The position numbers and the translations under genes were made by a program. From CAYTRS01 sp964440305 (lineage in GTDB: Bacteria > Patescibacteriota > Minisyncoccia > Moranbacterales > JAKLHP01), in assembly GCA_964440305.1 (NCBI GenBank), contig CAYTRS010000003.1, positions 1 through 56,327 of the forward strand: a stretch of DNA of 56,327 bases, read 5' to 3'. The notes under the pieces are model-generated. The model was not told the DNA's origin. It did not search any database and was given only the letters and a program-made list of their open reading frames with translations. Shown here piece after piece: positions 1 through 8,274 of this stretch. Position 1 is the stretch's first letter, and every line of letters starts with the position of its first letter.

Positions 1-1
1 C

Positions 2-64
2 GACACTGCTCCTGCCCCCGGGGCTCCTATTGTCCTGGGATTGTCTACAGATTGGCGGAAATAA
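2..64 (+). CDS. C-terminal fragment of a possible protein (partial at window edge)
   Basis: Frame 2 is open from the first base and would encode about 20 residues rich in Ala, Pro and Gly (DTAPAPGAP...STDWRK) before a TAA. The composition is GC-rich and unlike the AT-rich interior. It could be the tail of a secreted or linker-containing protein, but frame 3 is also open over most of this stretch, so the call is weak. The product cannot be named. Confidence 0.25.
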   Translation, partial: DTAPAPGAPIVLGLSTDWRK

Positions 65-103
65 TGTTAACGTCCCTTAAATCTAGAAGGAGGAAAAAAA
101 TAA

Positions 104-343
104 ATGAAGGAAACTATAACATTTGGACTAATAATATTTTTTCTATTAGGAATGGCTGCGGGAATATACTTAAATATACGTTCTAGTAATCAGAAAATCG
201 AATCTATTCTCCCTTGGGAAAAAATTCCAGTAAGAGGGTCGTGTGTTTTTGAAGCAAAGGCCTTTATTTATGTCATCAACGGTTCATATAAAAAAATGGA
301 AGTGGATAAGAACTCCGTCCGCCCATATATTCCTCCAAAATGA
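104..343 (+). CDS. small single-pass membrane protein, unknown function
   Basis: The 79-residue product has one hydrophobic segment at about residues 5-24 and a short hydrophilic C-terminal part with one Cys, so a membrane-anchored protein with a small soluble tail is likely. A strong ribosome binding site (AAGGAGG, 87-93) precedes the ATG, which is unusual here because most neighbours have weak or no such site. A hairpin followed by a T run lies directly downstream, so it is probably transcribed alone. I do not recognise a family. The start is secure because of the ribosome binding site. Confidence 0.6.
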   Translation: MKETITFGLIIFFLLGMAAGIYLNIRSSNQKIESILPWEKIPVRGSCVFEAKAFIYVINGSYKKMEVDKNSVRPYIPPK

Positions 344-359
344 TGTGTCAACACTTAAC

Positions 360-388
360 CCGAGCAGAGCAATCTGCCCGGTTTTTTT
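360..388 (+). terminator. intrinsic terminator after the small membrane gene
   Basis: CCGAGCAGA and TCTGCCCGG form a stem with one internal mismatch and a GCAA loop, followed by seven T residues. Confidence 0.75.
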
Positions 389-668
389 ATTTTTTCAATA
401 ATTAATTTAAATTCCGCCATTGTGAGCCTTCTGGTATAAATGGAACGGAACGAGCGTTAAAAACTTTCTCATAGCGAAGCGCTCTGAAAGTTTTAGCGAG
501 TGAAGTGACAATTTGTCAGAAGGCGGAACACGGCGGACAGTTTCTTTTTCTCCATTTTCTTTGCTGCCAAAGAAAATGGAGGATGATAATTTTTCTAGAA
601 AGAAAAGTGGAGAGTTAAAAAACTACCATATTTAAAAATATAGTAGCGTATAAAAAAATATTTTTATT
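389..668. other. gene-free, hairpin-rich intergenic stretch
   Basis: No credible coding frame is present between the terminator at 388 and the end of the PilB-like gene at 669. The stretch has several GC-rich repeat-like words (AAGGCGGAACACGGCGGACAG near 520-540) and a strong hairpin at 550-581. It looks like a site where dispersed palindromic repeats have accumulated. Confidence 0.5.
550..581. repeat. perfect 14-bp-stem hairpin
   Basis: CTCCATTTTCTTTG and CAAAGAAAATGGAG are exact reverse complements separated by CTGC. No T run follows on the plus strand, so it is not an ordinary terminator. It is more likely a dispersed palindromic repeat. Confidence 0.65.
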
Positions 669-3600
669 CTATTCTTCCACCACTCTTTCCACTTCTTCCA
701 AACTTGTCTCGCCTTCCAAAACCTTCAAAATTCCGTCCTGCGCCATTGAAAGCATTCCGTTTTCAATGGCCTTTTCTTTTATTTGGGACGAAAGCGCGTT
801 TTGATATATCATTTCTTCAATTTCTTTCCCGACTACCATAATTTCGCTGATGGTGGTTCGGTCTTTATATCCGATTCCGTTGCATTTTTCACATCCCTTC
901 GGAGCATAAATTTTCGCTGTGTTTTTCGGAATTTTTATGCCTGCTTTTTCTGAAATTGATCCGAGAATTTTTTTAATGTGTTCTTCTTGTTCCGGACTTG
1001 CCTTCACTTCTTCTTTGCATTCGCAAAGTTTGCGAACCAGCCTCTGCGCCATAAAAGCATTGGAAGCCGTTGCCAAGTCATCCGGACGCACTCCCATGTT
1101 AAGAAGCCTCGGAATCGCTCCTGCCGCATCATTTGTATGGAGTGTGGAAAGGATAAGATGCCCCGTAAGCGAAGACTGGACGGCAATTCCCGCCGTTTCC
1201 TCATCCCTAATTTCTCCAACCATAAGAATGTCCGGGTTTTGCCTCATCAAAGACTTAAGCGCCGTTCCAAAAGTATATCCCCCTTCTTCATTGACTTGCG
1301 TCTGAAGTATTCCCGGAAGCTGGTACTCAATCGGGTCTTCCACGGTGATAATTTTCACTTCGGGCTTATTAAGTGTTTTTAATAAGCTGTATAGTGTTGT
1401 TGTTTTTCCGGATCCGGTCGGTCCGGTATTTAAGAATATTCCATTTGGTTTTCCGATTTCATGCAAAATTTTATCCAGGTTTTCTTTCCTGATTCCCAAA
1501 TTTTCAATGTCCAACGCAACGGCTGACTGGTTCAGAAATCTCATTACCGCAGTTTCTCCGAATCCTCCCAGAATTATTGAAACTCGGACATCGACTTTGG
1601 TTTCCTTGAGGAATTCAAAAGGCTTTTCCCAAACAATTGAGAACCGGCTGTCTTTTACTCCTTCGCGCGCTTCGGCTTTCATTCCACAAAGGAGTTTTAG
1701 ATTTCCCAAGAAGGTTGGATATTCATTGAGCGGCAATTCTCCGACATCCTGCAAAATTCCGTCGATTCTGAAGCGGATTTTCACTTTTTCCGCTTCCGGC
1801 TCAATATGAATGTCTCCGACTTTAAGAAGCAGAGCAGCCGTGATGACATAGCGGAAAATGTCCTTCTGGTTTGACTTTAAAATTAGTTCGGAAAGTTCTT
1901 TGAAAGAAGAAGTTTTTTCTGAAATTTTCTTGAAATCCTCTTCGCTGATTGCGACTGATCGGGACAAAGACTGATCCATCAGCTTTTCATAAAGGCTTTC
2001 CAGAAATTCGGTCTGTCCCGTGACTCTCCAGACTTCTTCAATAGAAGTTATTCCTTCCACGGATTTCAAAATTCCGTCTTGCGCCATTGTCACCATGCCT
2101 TCTTCCAATGCCTGCTTTGTCATTTCCGCCTCTCCTGCCATTTCTAAAATCATCTTTTCAATTTCTTCGCTTATTGTCAGCACTTCAAAAATTCCGATTC
2201 TTCCGCGATAGCCGAGATTGTGGCATTTGGGACAGCCCTTGGGACGGTAAAAATATTCGATTTCCTTGGGAATTTCCACTTGGGCCTTGGGAGAGATAAT
2301 AGAAAGGATTTTTTTGATATCGTCCGCCGTTTCCTTGGCCGGCTTATATTTTTCCTTACAATCAGGGCAAAGCCCTCTTACCAAGCGCTGGGAAACAAGG
2401 GCATTTATTGAAGGTGCGATTGAATTGGGCTTCACGCCCAGTTCAATCATTCTTGCGACTGATGCCACCGCATTATTCGTATGCAGAGTAGAAAGGACCA
2501 GATGACCGGTAAGCGAGGCATTAACCGCGATGTCAGCCGTTTCTTCGTCCCGGATTTCTCCGACTAGAATCACATCCGGATCTTGGCGGACAATTGCACG
2601 CAGGCCCTGGGCAAAAGTATAGTTTTTATCCTTGGCAACTTGCGTTTGTGATATTCCTTTAATCTGATATTCTACCGGATCTTCAATGGTAATTATCTTC
2701 ACTTCCGGAGTATTTATTTTGTTAATAAGCGCGTAAAGCATTGTTGTCTTTCCCGATCCGGTGGGTCCAGTCGTCAAAATCATTCCAGTTGTTTTTTCCA
2801 GTTGTTTTTTTACCTTTTCATAGGCCAGCCCGCGCAGCCCCAAACTGTCAACATTCAGAAGCGCGTCTTTTTGGTTAAGCAACCTCATCACAATCTCTTC
2901 CCCCAAATTTCCCGGAATAATGCTTACCCTGACGTCAATCCGGCTGTCTTCTAAGACTATTGAGAAATGTCCGTCTTGGGCGATTTTTCTCACATTAACC
3001 TTCATCTTTCCCATCATTTTGACACGAGACAAAATAAAGCGGTAAATGTCCAAAGGCAGCTCCCCAATATTCTGGAGCACTCCGTCAATACGGTAGCGAA
3101 GCCTTACTGATTCTTCCTGCGCTTCAAAATGAATGTCGCTCGATTTCATTTTTATCGCTCCGGCCATTATTATGTTTATGATTTCCGTGGTGGGAATTTC
3201 TTTGGCTCTTTTCTTAAGATCCAGCAATCCCTTGAATTCTTTTTCAAAACTTTCAAGATCTTTTCCGGTCAAACTCATTCTTAGCGCGTCGATATTCTCC
3301 AGAAAAAAACCATCCTTATATCTGCTCCAGGCTTTTTCCATGGAAGAGCCGGAAACAATAAAAGTCTTGATTTTATATCCTTTTTCTTTTTCAAATTGTT
3401 CAATAAATTCAAGCGTTTTTGGGTTTTCGGGATTGAGTACTGCTAACTTGACATTCTTGCCGATTTTCTGAAAAACGGCCATCTCGCAACGGCGGGCATC
3501 TTCTTCGCCAACAATCCTGATGTCATCGGCATCCATGGGAAACAGGTTTAGATCAACATAGGGAAATCCGCTTGCTTTGGCAAATTGGGAAGCTTTTTCT

Positions 3601-3695
3601 TCTTCTATTTCCTTGTTGAAAGATTTGATCGCTTTTTTGGCGCTTTCATCTTTGATTGGATTTTTTTTCAGTTTATCTTTTAGGACTTTTGTCAT
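669..3695 (-). CDS. tandem-duplicated PilB/GspE-type secretion ATPase
   Basis: The 1008-residue protein holds two complete type IV pilus/type II secretion ATPase units in one chain. An N-terminal PilB/GspE-like domain (about residues 40-130) is followed by ATPase unit 1 with Walker A GPTGSGKTTM (about 309) and Walker B region ILVGEIRDEETAD (about 373). A tetracysteine zinc site (CPDC and CPKC) follows. Unit 2 repeats the order with GPTGSGKTTT (about 757) and ILMVGEIRDEETAG (about 821), but its first Cys pair is altered to CEC. Usual PilB proteins are about 560 residues with a single ATPase unit. Both units keep nucleotide-binding motifs, so both may be active; a built-in heterodimer within the hexamer is an inference. 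No other pilus gene lies nearby. Confidence 0.9.
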   Translation of the reverse strand: MTKVLKDKLKKNPIKDESAKKAIKSFNKEIEEEKASQFAKASGFPYVDLNLFPMDADDIRIVGEEDARRCEMAVFQKIGKNVKLAVLNPENPKTLEFIEQFEKEKGYKIKTFIVSGSSMEKAWSRYKDGFFLENIDALRMSLTGKDLESFEKEFKGLLDLKKRAKEIPTTEIINIIMAGAIKMKSSDIHFEAQEESVRLRYRIDGVLQNIGELPLDIYRFILSRVKMMGKMKVNVRKIAQDGHFSIVLEDSRIDVRVSIIPGNLGEEIVMRLLNQKDALLNVDSLGLRGLAYEKVKKQLEKTTGMILTTGPTGSGKTTMLYALINKINTPEVKIITIEDPVEYQIKGISQTQVAKDKNYTFAQGLRAIVRQDPDVILVGEIRDEETADIAVNASLTGHLVLSTLHTNNAVASVARMIELGVKPNSIAPSINALVSQRLVRGLCPDCKEKYKPAKETADDIKKILSIISPKAQVEIPKEIEYFYRPKGCPKCHNLGYRGRIGIFEVLTISEEIEKMILEMAGEAEMTKQALEEGMVTMAQDGILKSVEGITSIEEVWRVTGQTEFLESLYEKLMDQSLSRSVAISEEDFKKISEKTSSFKELSELILKSNQKDIFRYVITAALLLKVGDIHIEPEAEKVKIRFRIDGILQDVGELPLNEYPTFLGNLKLLCGMKAEAREGVKDSRFSIVWEKPFEFLKETKVDVRVSIILGGFGETAVMRFLNQSAVALDIENLGIRKENLDKILHEIGKPNGIFLNTGPTGSGKTTTLYSLLKTLNKPEVKIITVEDPIEYQLPGILQTQVNEEGGYTFGTALKSLMRQNPDILMVGEIRDEETAGIAVQSSLTGHLILSTLHTNDAAGAIPRLLNMGVRPDDLATASNAFMAQRLVRKLCECKEEVKASPEQEEHIKKILGSISEKAGIKIPKNTAKIYAPKGCEKCNGIGYKDRTTISEIMVVGKEIEEMIYQNALSSQIKEKAIENGMLSMAQDGILKVLEGETSLEEVERVVEE

Positions 3696-3742
3696 AATTT
3701 TTTCTTTTTGCCTTATTATTTTATCTTATTTTAAAGAAAGTA

Positions 3743-3768
3743 GCAAAAACCGCCTCATCGGCGGGTTA
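3743..3768 (-). terminator. terminator of the degenerate DHH gene
   Basis: On the minus strand CCGCC and GGCGG pair around a five-base loop and are followed by TTTTTGC, between the stop of the gene at 3797 and the start of the PilB-like gene. Confidence 0.6.
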
Positions 3769-3796
3769 TTAATAAGTCTGGCGTTTCCTGTTTGTC

Positions 3797-4939
3797 TTAC
3801 AGGCTTTTTATTTTTTCCAGCATTTCCTTCTCCGCTTCCAGAATATTTTTTCCCGGAAACTTGAAAAATATCAAATCTTTTCTAATTTCTCCCTTCAAGG
3901 CATCGGCAATTTTTTTAATATCGCTCTCCGAAGATAATTTGGCAATTCCGGAAACAATATCTTCTTTTTCATTAAAGAGCACCGCGAAAGTTTCTCCGGC
4001 GCTGTAATTTTCTTTTATCTTTTCCAAGACCGCAGGAATGTCTTCTGGCTTGCTCCGGCTTTGAACAAAATCCTCAAGCGTCACAAGAGACCATGCGAAT
4101 TTCAAATTTTCATCCCAATTGAGACGGGCCATCACCCTACCCCAGAGACGCAGAATATTGAAGGACTGAGTTTTATACAGCCAACGGATAATTGTCTGCT
4201 GGTCCGCTCCCGCAATCATAAGCTTGGCGGCGATTTCCAAGGTTTTGGGAGAAGTGTTGATTTTCTGAAAACTGTCCGTAGCAGAGATGATTCCGCTCAA
4301 AAGACAGTTGGCTGTCTCTTCGGTTATTTCCGAAGAAAAAGAGCTTTCTTCCAGAACCCGAAAAACAGCTTCTGAAACAGAAGAGGCGGTAATATTCACC
4401 AAATTAACCTGCCCAAAATTTTCATTGTTTGGATTATTATCAACGTTGATAAGCGGAACTTCGTAAAAAATATCCGGATTTTCTTCGTATATTTTTCCGA
4501 GCGATTCTTTGTCCGGGCTTCCAAAAACTATCAGCAAGTCGAATTTAAACTTGGCCGGAATAAAAGAAAAGTCTCGGGGATCAATGGATCCTTTTTCCGG
4601 AGTGATATAAACTCGCAATTCGTCATTCAAAAATTCCTGTTTGACATTAATTATTTTATTAAATCGGGTATTGAAAGATAAAACGAAATCCCGGCTTCCG
4701 GAAGCGCTGGAAACAATATTTTCCGGTTTGGGAAGAAAGCTGAATTTTTCCGATTCCTTGAACTCATCGCGCAAAAGGATAGAAGAGCTGATATTTCTCT
4801 TTTTCAGCAAAAAATAGAGAGACCAGGCGGAGCAAATTGCGTCCCCGTTGGGATTTTGGGGCAAAACCAAAAGAATGTTTTTTGATTTTTCTATTAAGTT
4901 CTTGAATTGTTGGGCAGTGGAAAGCGCCATATTTTGCAA
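3797..4939 (-). CDS. DHH-family phosphoesterase-like protein with lost catalytic motifs
   Basis: Length (380 aa) and layout match the DHH/DHHA1 family (NrnA-like nanoRNase/pAp phosphatase), but every signature is changed. The first metal motif, normally HxxPDxDxxGS, reads PQNPNGDAICSA (about residues 30-41). The family DHH motif reads DNN (about 165), and the C-terminal GGGHxxASG motif is missing. The intact relative at 19144-20103 keeps all three. It is therefore probably a non-catalytic nucleotide- or RNA-binding relative, or a diverged enzyme; which one cannot be told from sequence. The start at 4939 is the first plausible ATG; a second ATG two codons later is possible. Confidence 0.7.
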   Translation of the reverse strand: MQNMALSTAQQFKNLIEKSKNILLVLPQNPNGDAICSAWSLYFLLKKRNISSSILLRDEFKESEKFSFLPKPENIVSSASGSRDFVLSFNTRFNKIINVKQEFLNDELRVYITPEKGSIDPRDFSFIPAKFKFDLLIVFGSPDKESLGKIYEENPDIFYEVPLINVDNNPNNENFGQVNLVNITASSVSEAVFRVLEESSFSSEITEETANCLLSGIISATDSFQKINTSPKTLEIAAKLMIAGADQQTIIRWLYKTQSFNILRLWGRVMARLNWDENLKFAWSLVTLEDFVQSRSKPEDIPAVLEKIKENYSAGETFAVLFNEKEDIVSGIAKLSSESDIKKIADALKGEIRKDLIFFKFPGKNILEAEKEMLEKIKSL

Positions 4940-5012
4940 GGGGGTTGATTTATAAAAAATGATATTCGGGGATGATATGACAGATTATCAGCTATCTCTT
5001 TTAGTGTCAATC

Positions 5013-5041
5013 TTGACTTTTACTTAGAATTTTCGTAATGT
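5013..5041 (+). promoter_or_regulatory. sigma70-like promoter for the small Cys-rich gene
   Basis: TTGACT and TAATGT are separated by exactly 17 bases, about 60 bases ahead of the start codon at 5105. Confidence 0.55.
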
Positions 5042-5104
5042 ATAAAAATACAGCGCACCTGGAGAAGAGAGGAAAAATGGAAAAAGAAAAAGGAGGATAG
5101 GAAT

Positions 5105-5365
5105 ATGGGCTTTGTCCTAGAGGGAATAGGATCTGGAGCGAGAACAGGTCATTATACAAAACCGAGTTCTCTAACATGCGCTTGCTGCAACATGTGCATA
5201 CCAATTGCAAAACGCAGTGATGCTTTCCACCTTTCCGGGGGAAAGGTAGTAGCAAGAGATTGTGCATTTAAAATCCTGCCGGGAGAGATTGTTTCCGGCG
5301 TTAACAGCAAGGAAGAGCTTAATCTCAAGGTGATCAAAGCTCTTGAGGAAATATTTTGTAAATAA
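5105..5365 (+). CDS. small Cys-rich protein, unknown function
   Basis: The 86-residue product contains a CACCNMC cluster (about residues 25-31), suggesting metal binding or disulfides, and no membrane segment or signal peptide. A strong ribosome binding site (AAAGGAGGA, 5088-5096) precedes the start. A promoter lies upstream and a terminator downstream, so it is a self-contained transcription unit. I recognise no family. Confidence 0.55.
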   Translation: MGFVLEGIGSGARTGHYTKPSSLTCACCNMCIPIAKRSDAFHLSGGKVVARDCAFKILPGEIVSGVNSKEELNLKVIKALEEIFCK

Positions 5366-5392
5366 GCTTCCTCCTCCCCCCACTCCATGACT

Positions 5393-5430
5393 AAAGCAGC
5401 TAAGGACAATGATCCGAAGCTGCTTTTCTT
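5393..5430 (+). terminator. terminator of the Cys-rich gene
   Basis: AAAGCAGC (5393-5400) pairs with GCTGCTTT (5419-5426), with an inner GGA/TCC stem, followed by TTCTTTTC. It lies inside the upstream in-frame extension of tsaE, which supports the later tsaE start. Confidence 0.65.
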
Positions 5431-5458
5431 TTCTTTAATTTACACTTACCATATTTAT

Positions 5459-5947
5459 ATGAAAAAGTTTATCACTGAAAACTCCAAAGAAACCAAGAAA
5501 TTGGGTGCGGAATTCGCGTGCAATTTTCAGGACGGAGAAATTGTTTGCCTTTCCGGCGATCTGGGATCCGGAAAAACAACTTTCGCTCAAGGAATGCTTG
5601 AAGCGCTTAGTGCGGAAGGCCCCTACACCAGCCCCACTTTTGTGATTATGAAAGAATACAAACCTTCAATTTCTCCGGCTTCGCCAGATCCCGCAAAGCG
5701 GGACAATTTCCAATTTCCAATTTCCAATATTTACCATATTGATGCGTATAGGATAAGCAGGGATGATATAATAAATTTGGGCTGGGAAGAAATTATCGAA
5801 AATAAAAATAACGTGGTGATTGTGGAGTGGGCGGAAAGGATAAAAGAAGTTATTCCCAAAAGAGCAGTTTGGATAAAATTCCAGTGGCTAAATGAGAACA
5901 GGAGAGAGATCGTAATGAAAGCTAAAAGCTTAAAGCGCAAAGTGTAA
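5459..5947 (+). CDS. tsaE: tRNA threonylcarbamoyladenosine biosynthesis ATPase TsaE
   Basis: The Walker A motif GDLGSGKTT, the SPTF segment, the HIDAYR segment and VEWAERI identify TsaE, the ATPase of the t6A37 tRNA-modification complex with TsaB and TsaD. I chose the ATG at 5459 rather than an upstream in-frame ATG at 5387 because the terminator of the previous gene lies between them and the family N-terminus begins here. Between MKEYK and YHIDAYR there is an insert of about 20 residues (SPASPDPAKRDNFQFPISN). It is encoded by a TCCCGC-AAA-GCGGGA hairpin plus three TTTCCAA repeats, where the family normally has a short loop. tsaD is not in the window; a degenerate TsaB-like protein may be at 48975-49244. 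Confidence 0.92.
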   Translation: MKKFITENSKETKKLGAEFACNFQDGEIVCLSGDLGSGKTTFAQGMLEALSAEGPYTSPTFVIMKEYKPSISPASPDPAKRDNFQFPISNIYHIDAYRISRDDIINLGWEEIIENKNNVVIVEWAERIKEVIPKRAVWIKFQWLNENRREIVMKAKSLKRKV

Positions 5948-5987
5948 AGCTAAGGAAAAATTATTTTTAGTTTTACGTTTTCCTGAT

Positions 5988-6016
5988 TTGCTTAATATTT
6001 AAAAATCTGCTAAAAT
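5988..6016 (+). promoter_or_regulatory. promoter giving a leaderless transcript
   Basis: TTGCTT and TAAAAT are separated by 17 bases. The expected transcription start, seven bases past the -10 box, is the A of the ATG at 6023. Confidence 0.6.
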
Positions 6017-6022
6017 AGAACC

Positions 6023-6301
6023 ATGGAAAACAAAGAAAAAATAAGAGAATTTATCAACCAAAGCGGAATTCCAGAGGAAGACAAGCAAGTTTGGCTTTCT
6101 TCGCTGGATGCTTTTCCGGAAGAATATGTTGCTTCTTTGGCGCAAGTTATAGGAACCTATCCAGAAAAATTCCCCTGGTTCAATGAAATTCTTAAAAAGA
6201 AAAGGGCGGCTTTTGAAGTTTTGAAAAACGACAAAGCGAAAGGCGAAGCTCTTTTACAAGAGATTTACGAAGAGGAAAAAGAAGTCCTGGAAAAACTTTA
6301 A
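6023..6301 (+). CDS. hypothetical helical protein
   Basis: The product is 92 residues, hydrophilic, mostly predicted helix and acidic at the C-terminus, with no signal peptide or membrane segment. I do not recognise the family. The start follows the promoter at 5988-6016 so closely that the mRNA would be leaderless. The next gene begins 17 bases after its stop and is probably co-transcribed. Confidence 0.6.
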   Translation: MENKEKIREFINQSGIPEEDKQVWLSSLDAFPEEYVASLAQVIGTYPEKFPWFNEILKKKRAAFEVLKNDKAKGEALLQEIYEEEKEVLEKL

Positions 6302-6318
6302 AAGTAGAGGAAAAAACT

Positions 6319-6813
6319 ATGAACAGTTTTGAAACTCCAAAATTGGAAAACTCAAGAGAAAAGGAATTTGAAATCGAAAAAATTTTGACAGAGGAAGGGA
6401 AAAAAGAATCATCATCTTTAGTAAAAGCAAAGAGATATCTTAGAAATACGTTGATAGGAATGTCTCTGTTGGCAGGATCTATGGCCTTCCAACCAGCAAA
6501 TGCCGAAGCGGGAAGTCATCATAGTAGTCGTTCTAATAAGTATGAGAATGTTTTCGTTGATATTCTTGAAGACTTAGCTAAAACCGGAACGGGAAAAGTA
6601 GAGGATGTATTAAGAAAGAACCCCAATAAAGATACAGACCAAGAAAGAAGACAAGAGGACCAAGAATACAGAATGCTTTTAAAGCAACGCGATCAAACGC
6701 TTAGAGAAATATCTCAAGCAAGAACACAAGAAGAATTAAATCTCGCTCAGGAAAAATACAATATCATTGACCAGAAAATAAAAGAAATAGAGATGAGTCA
6801 GCAGGCTCAATAG
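6319..6813 (+). CDS. membrane-anchored or secreted coiled-coil protein, unknown
   Basis: The 164-residue product has about 40 charged residues, then a hydrophobic segment (about 47-62) ending in a signal-peptidase-like ANAEA site. A Ser/His stretch follows, and then a Gln/Glu/Arg-rich region likely to form a coiled coil. The long N-terminal extension before the hydrophobic segment is unusual for a plain signal peptide. A ribosome binding site (AGAGGA) precedes the ATG, and a clear terminator follows. No family was recognised. Confidence 0.6.
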   Translation: MNSFETPKLENSREKEFEIEKILTEEGKKESSSLVKAKRYLRNTLIGMSLLAGSMAFQPANAEAGSHHSSRSNKYENVFVDILEDLAKTGTGKVEDVLRKNPNKDTDQERRQEDQEYRMLLKQRDQTLREISQARTQEELNLAQEKYNIIDQKIKEIEMSQQAQ

Positions 6814-6830
6814 GAATTAAAAAGCCAACC

Positions 6831-6857
6831 AAAGGCGCCGCAGCGCCTTTTCTTTTT
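6831..6857 (+). terminator. terminator
   Basis: AAAGGCGC and GCGCCTTT pair around CGCA and are followed by TCTTTTT. Confidence 0.85.
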
Positions 6858-6875
6858 GGAAAAATAATTTAATAG

Positions 6876-6904
6876 TTGCAAAAAATGCTGAGCTGTGTTA
6901 AAGA
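6876..6904 (+). promoter_or_regulatory. rpsT promoter
   Basis: TTGCAA and TAAAGA are separated by 17 bases, upstream of rpsT. The same -35 word occurs at the rpsA promoter (40313). Confidence 0.5.
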
Positions 6905-6949
6905 TAATATATTACAGTCCCAGAAAATTAAACCTTAACTTAAACTACA

Positions 6950-7222
6950 ATGCCTATCAAGAAATCAGCCAGGAAGTATATGCGGGTTACCAAGAAAAAA
7001 ACTGCTAAAAACAGAATCATAAAAGGAGTTTTGAAAAGCGCGATCAAGAAAACCCGTGAAGCAGTTTCTGCCGGAAAGGCGGAAGATGCCAAAAAATTCC
7101 TGAAAGAAGCCGTGAAAGCCTTGGACAAATCTGCCCAGAAAAAAGTCATCAAGAAAAACACCGCCGCCCGAAAAAAGTCTAGACTTAATGCATTGGTTAA
7201 AAAGCTGGTAACAGCAAAATAG
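6950..7222 (+). CDS. rpsT: 30S ribosomal protein S20
   Basis: The 90-residue, very Lys-rich helical protein has the family features: an N-terminal MPIKKSARK segment, a central helix with KKTREAVSAG and the conserved C-terminal KKNTAARKKSRLNALVKKL region. It binds 16S rRNA in the small subunit. It has its own promoter and is followed by a perfect palindromic terminator, so it is monocistronic. Confidence 0.95.
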   Translation: MPIKKSARKYMRVTKKKTAKNRIIKGVLKSAIKKTREAVSAGKAEDAKKFLKEAVKALDKSAQKKVIKKNTAARKKSRLNALVKKLVTAK

Positions 7223-7236
7223 TCATCTAAACACTT

Positions 7237-7263
7237 AAAATCCCCTTCGAAGGGGATTTTTAT
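7237..7263. terminator. terminator of rpsT, possibly bidirectional
   Basis: AAAATCCCC and GGGGATTTT pair around TTCGAA, followed by TATTT. The unit is symmetric and lies between the convergent rpsT and holA genes. Confidence 0.9.
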
Positions 7264-7289
7264 TTAAAATATCCAAGCCTTGGCAGGTT

Positions 7290-8261
7290 CTAGATCTCAA
7301 CAATAAACTTGTCCAGCGCTAGTTCGATACCGATTTTTCCGGTTTTTACCTTAATATCAAGATTTTCCAGCTCTAGATAGGTTTCTTTGAGCTTTATTAA
7401 GGAAAAATTCCTTAAGCTTTTGACAGCTTTCTGGACGACAAAAGGATGTATTTTCGCTTTTTTAGAAATTGCGTATTGATCCGATATTCCATTGAAATAA
7501 AAATCGCCGATTTTCAGAAGATTTCTGAACTGGTACAAAAGCATTGAAAAAATATAATGCGGGTCATCGCCGGCTTGAATCCGGCTGTGAAGATTTTTCA
7601 AGGCAGTTTTCTTGTCATTTCCGGAAATTGCGTCAATTGTTTCAAAGATAGTGGCGCTTAGATGGGATTTTACCAGTAAATCTATATCCTCCTCGGAAAT
7701 CAGTCCTACTTCCCTATAGTTCGCAAGTTTTTTCAGCTCGTTTTCCAATGCCATGGTTTCCCCCTGGCAAAAAACAATCAGCTTTTCAAGGGCAGCAGGA
7801 GAAATTTTAAGCCTGGAATTCAATTCTTTAAGCCTTCCGCTTATCCAATTTCTTGATTTCGCTCCGCCTAACTTTTCAAATTCCTGCTTTTTGGAATTTT
7901 TACAAAGAAACTTGAAGAAATTATTTTTTTCATTTATTTTTCCCCGCTCTTCAAATACGATGACTTTTTCTTTTCCCTGGACTATTTCACTGTCTTTTTT
8001 CAAAAAATTTTCCAAATCCGATTGCACTTCAGAAGAAAAGTTTGAAATTAAATTTTTTATTATTATCAGCTGTTTTGAAGTAAATAGCCCTTCCTTTTTG
8101 AGATTTTCCTTTAGCTTCGAAATTTTTTCATTCTCGGAATTCTTTTCAAACTCAAAAACAACCGGGGTTGCGCCCGATTGGTTTTTGAGAAACTTTTCCT
8201 TTATTTCTGCTGTTTTTTGGGAAAGACGGTGCTCGTCTTCTCCGTAAAGAAAAATCAACAT
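7290..8261 (-). CDS. holA: DNA polymerase III delta subunit
   Basis: The 323-residue protein begins with the delta-type LIFLYGEDEHRLSQK segment. It has the three-part layout of the clamp-loader delta subunit: a degenerate AAA+ module, a second domain with the ENELKKLANY segment, and a C-terminal helical collar. Delta opens the beta clamp. The start lies 13 bases after the stop of the DUF3048 gene, so the two are probably co-transcribed. The other clamp-loader subunits are not in the window. Confidence 0.88.
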   Translation of the reverse strand: MLIFLYGEDEHRLSQKTAEIKEKFLKNQSGATPVVFEFEKNSENEKISKLKENLKKEGLFTSKQLIIIKNLISNFSSEVQSDLENFLKKDSEIVQGKEKVIVFEERGKINEKNNFFKFLCKNSKKQEFEKLGGAKSRNWISGRLKELNSRLKISPAALEKLIVFCQGETMALENELKKLANYREVGLISEEDIDLLVKSHLSATIFETIDAISGNDKKTALKNLHSRIQAGDDPHYIFSMLLYQFRNLLKIGDFYFNGISDQYAISKKAKIHPFVVQKAVKSLRNFSLIKLKETYLELENLDIKVKTGKIGIELALDKFIVEI

Positions 8262-8274
8262 ATTGGATGTTTGC

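Noticed and set aside
919..1809. Plus-strand open frames of 128-154 codons opposite the PilB-like gene
   Set aside because: They are shadows of a strongly supported minus-strand gene and have no family features or start signals.
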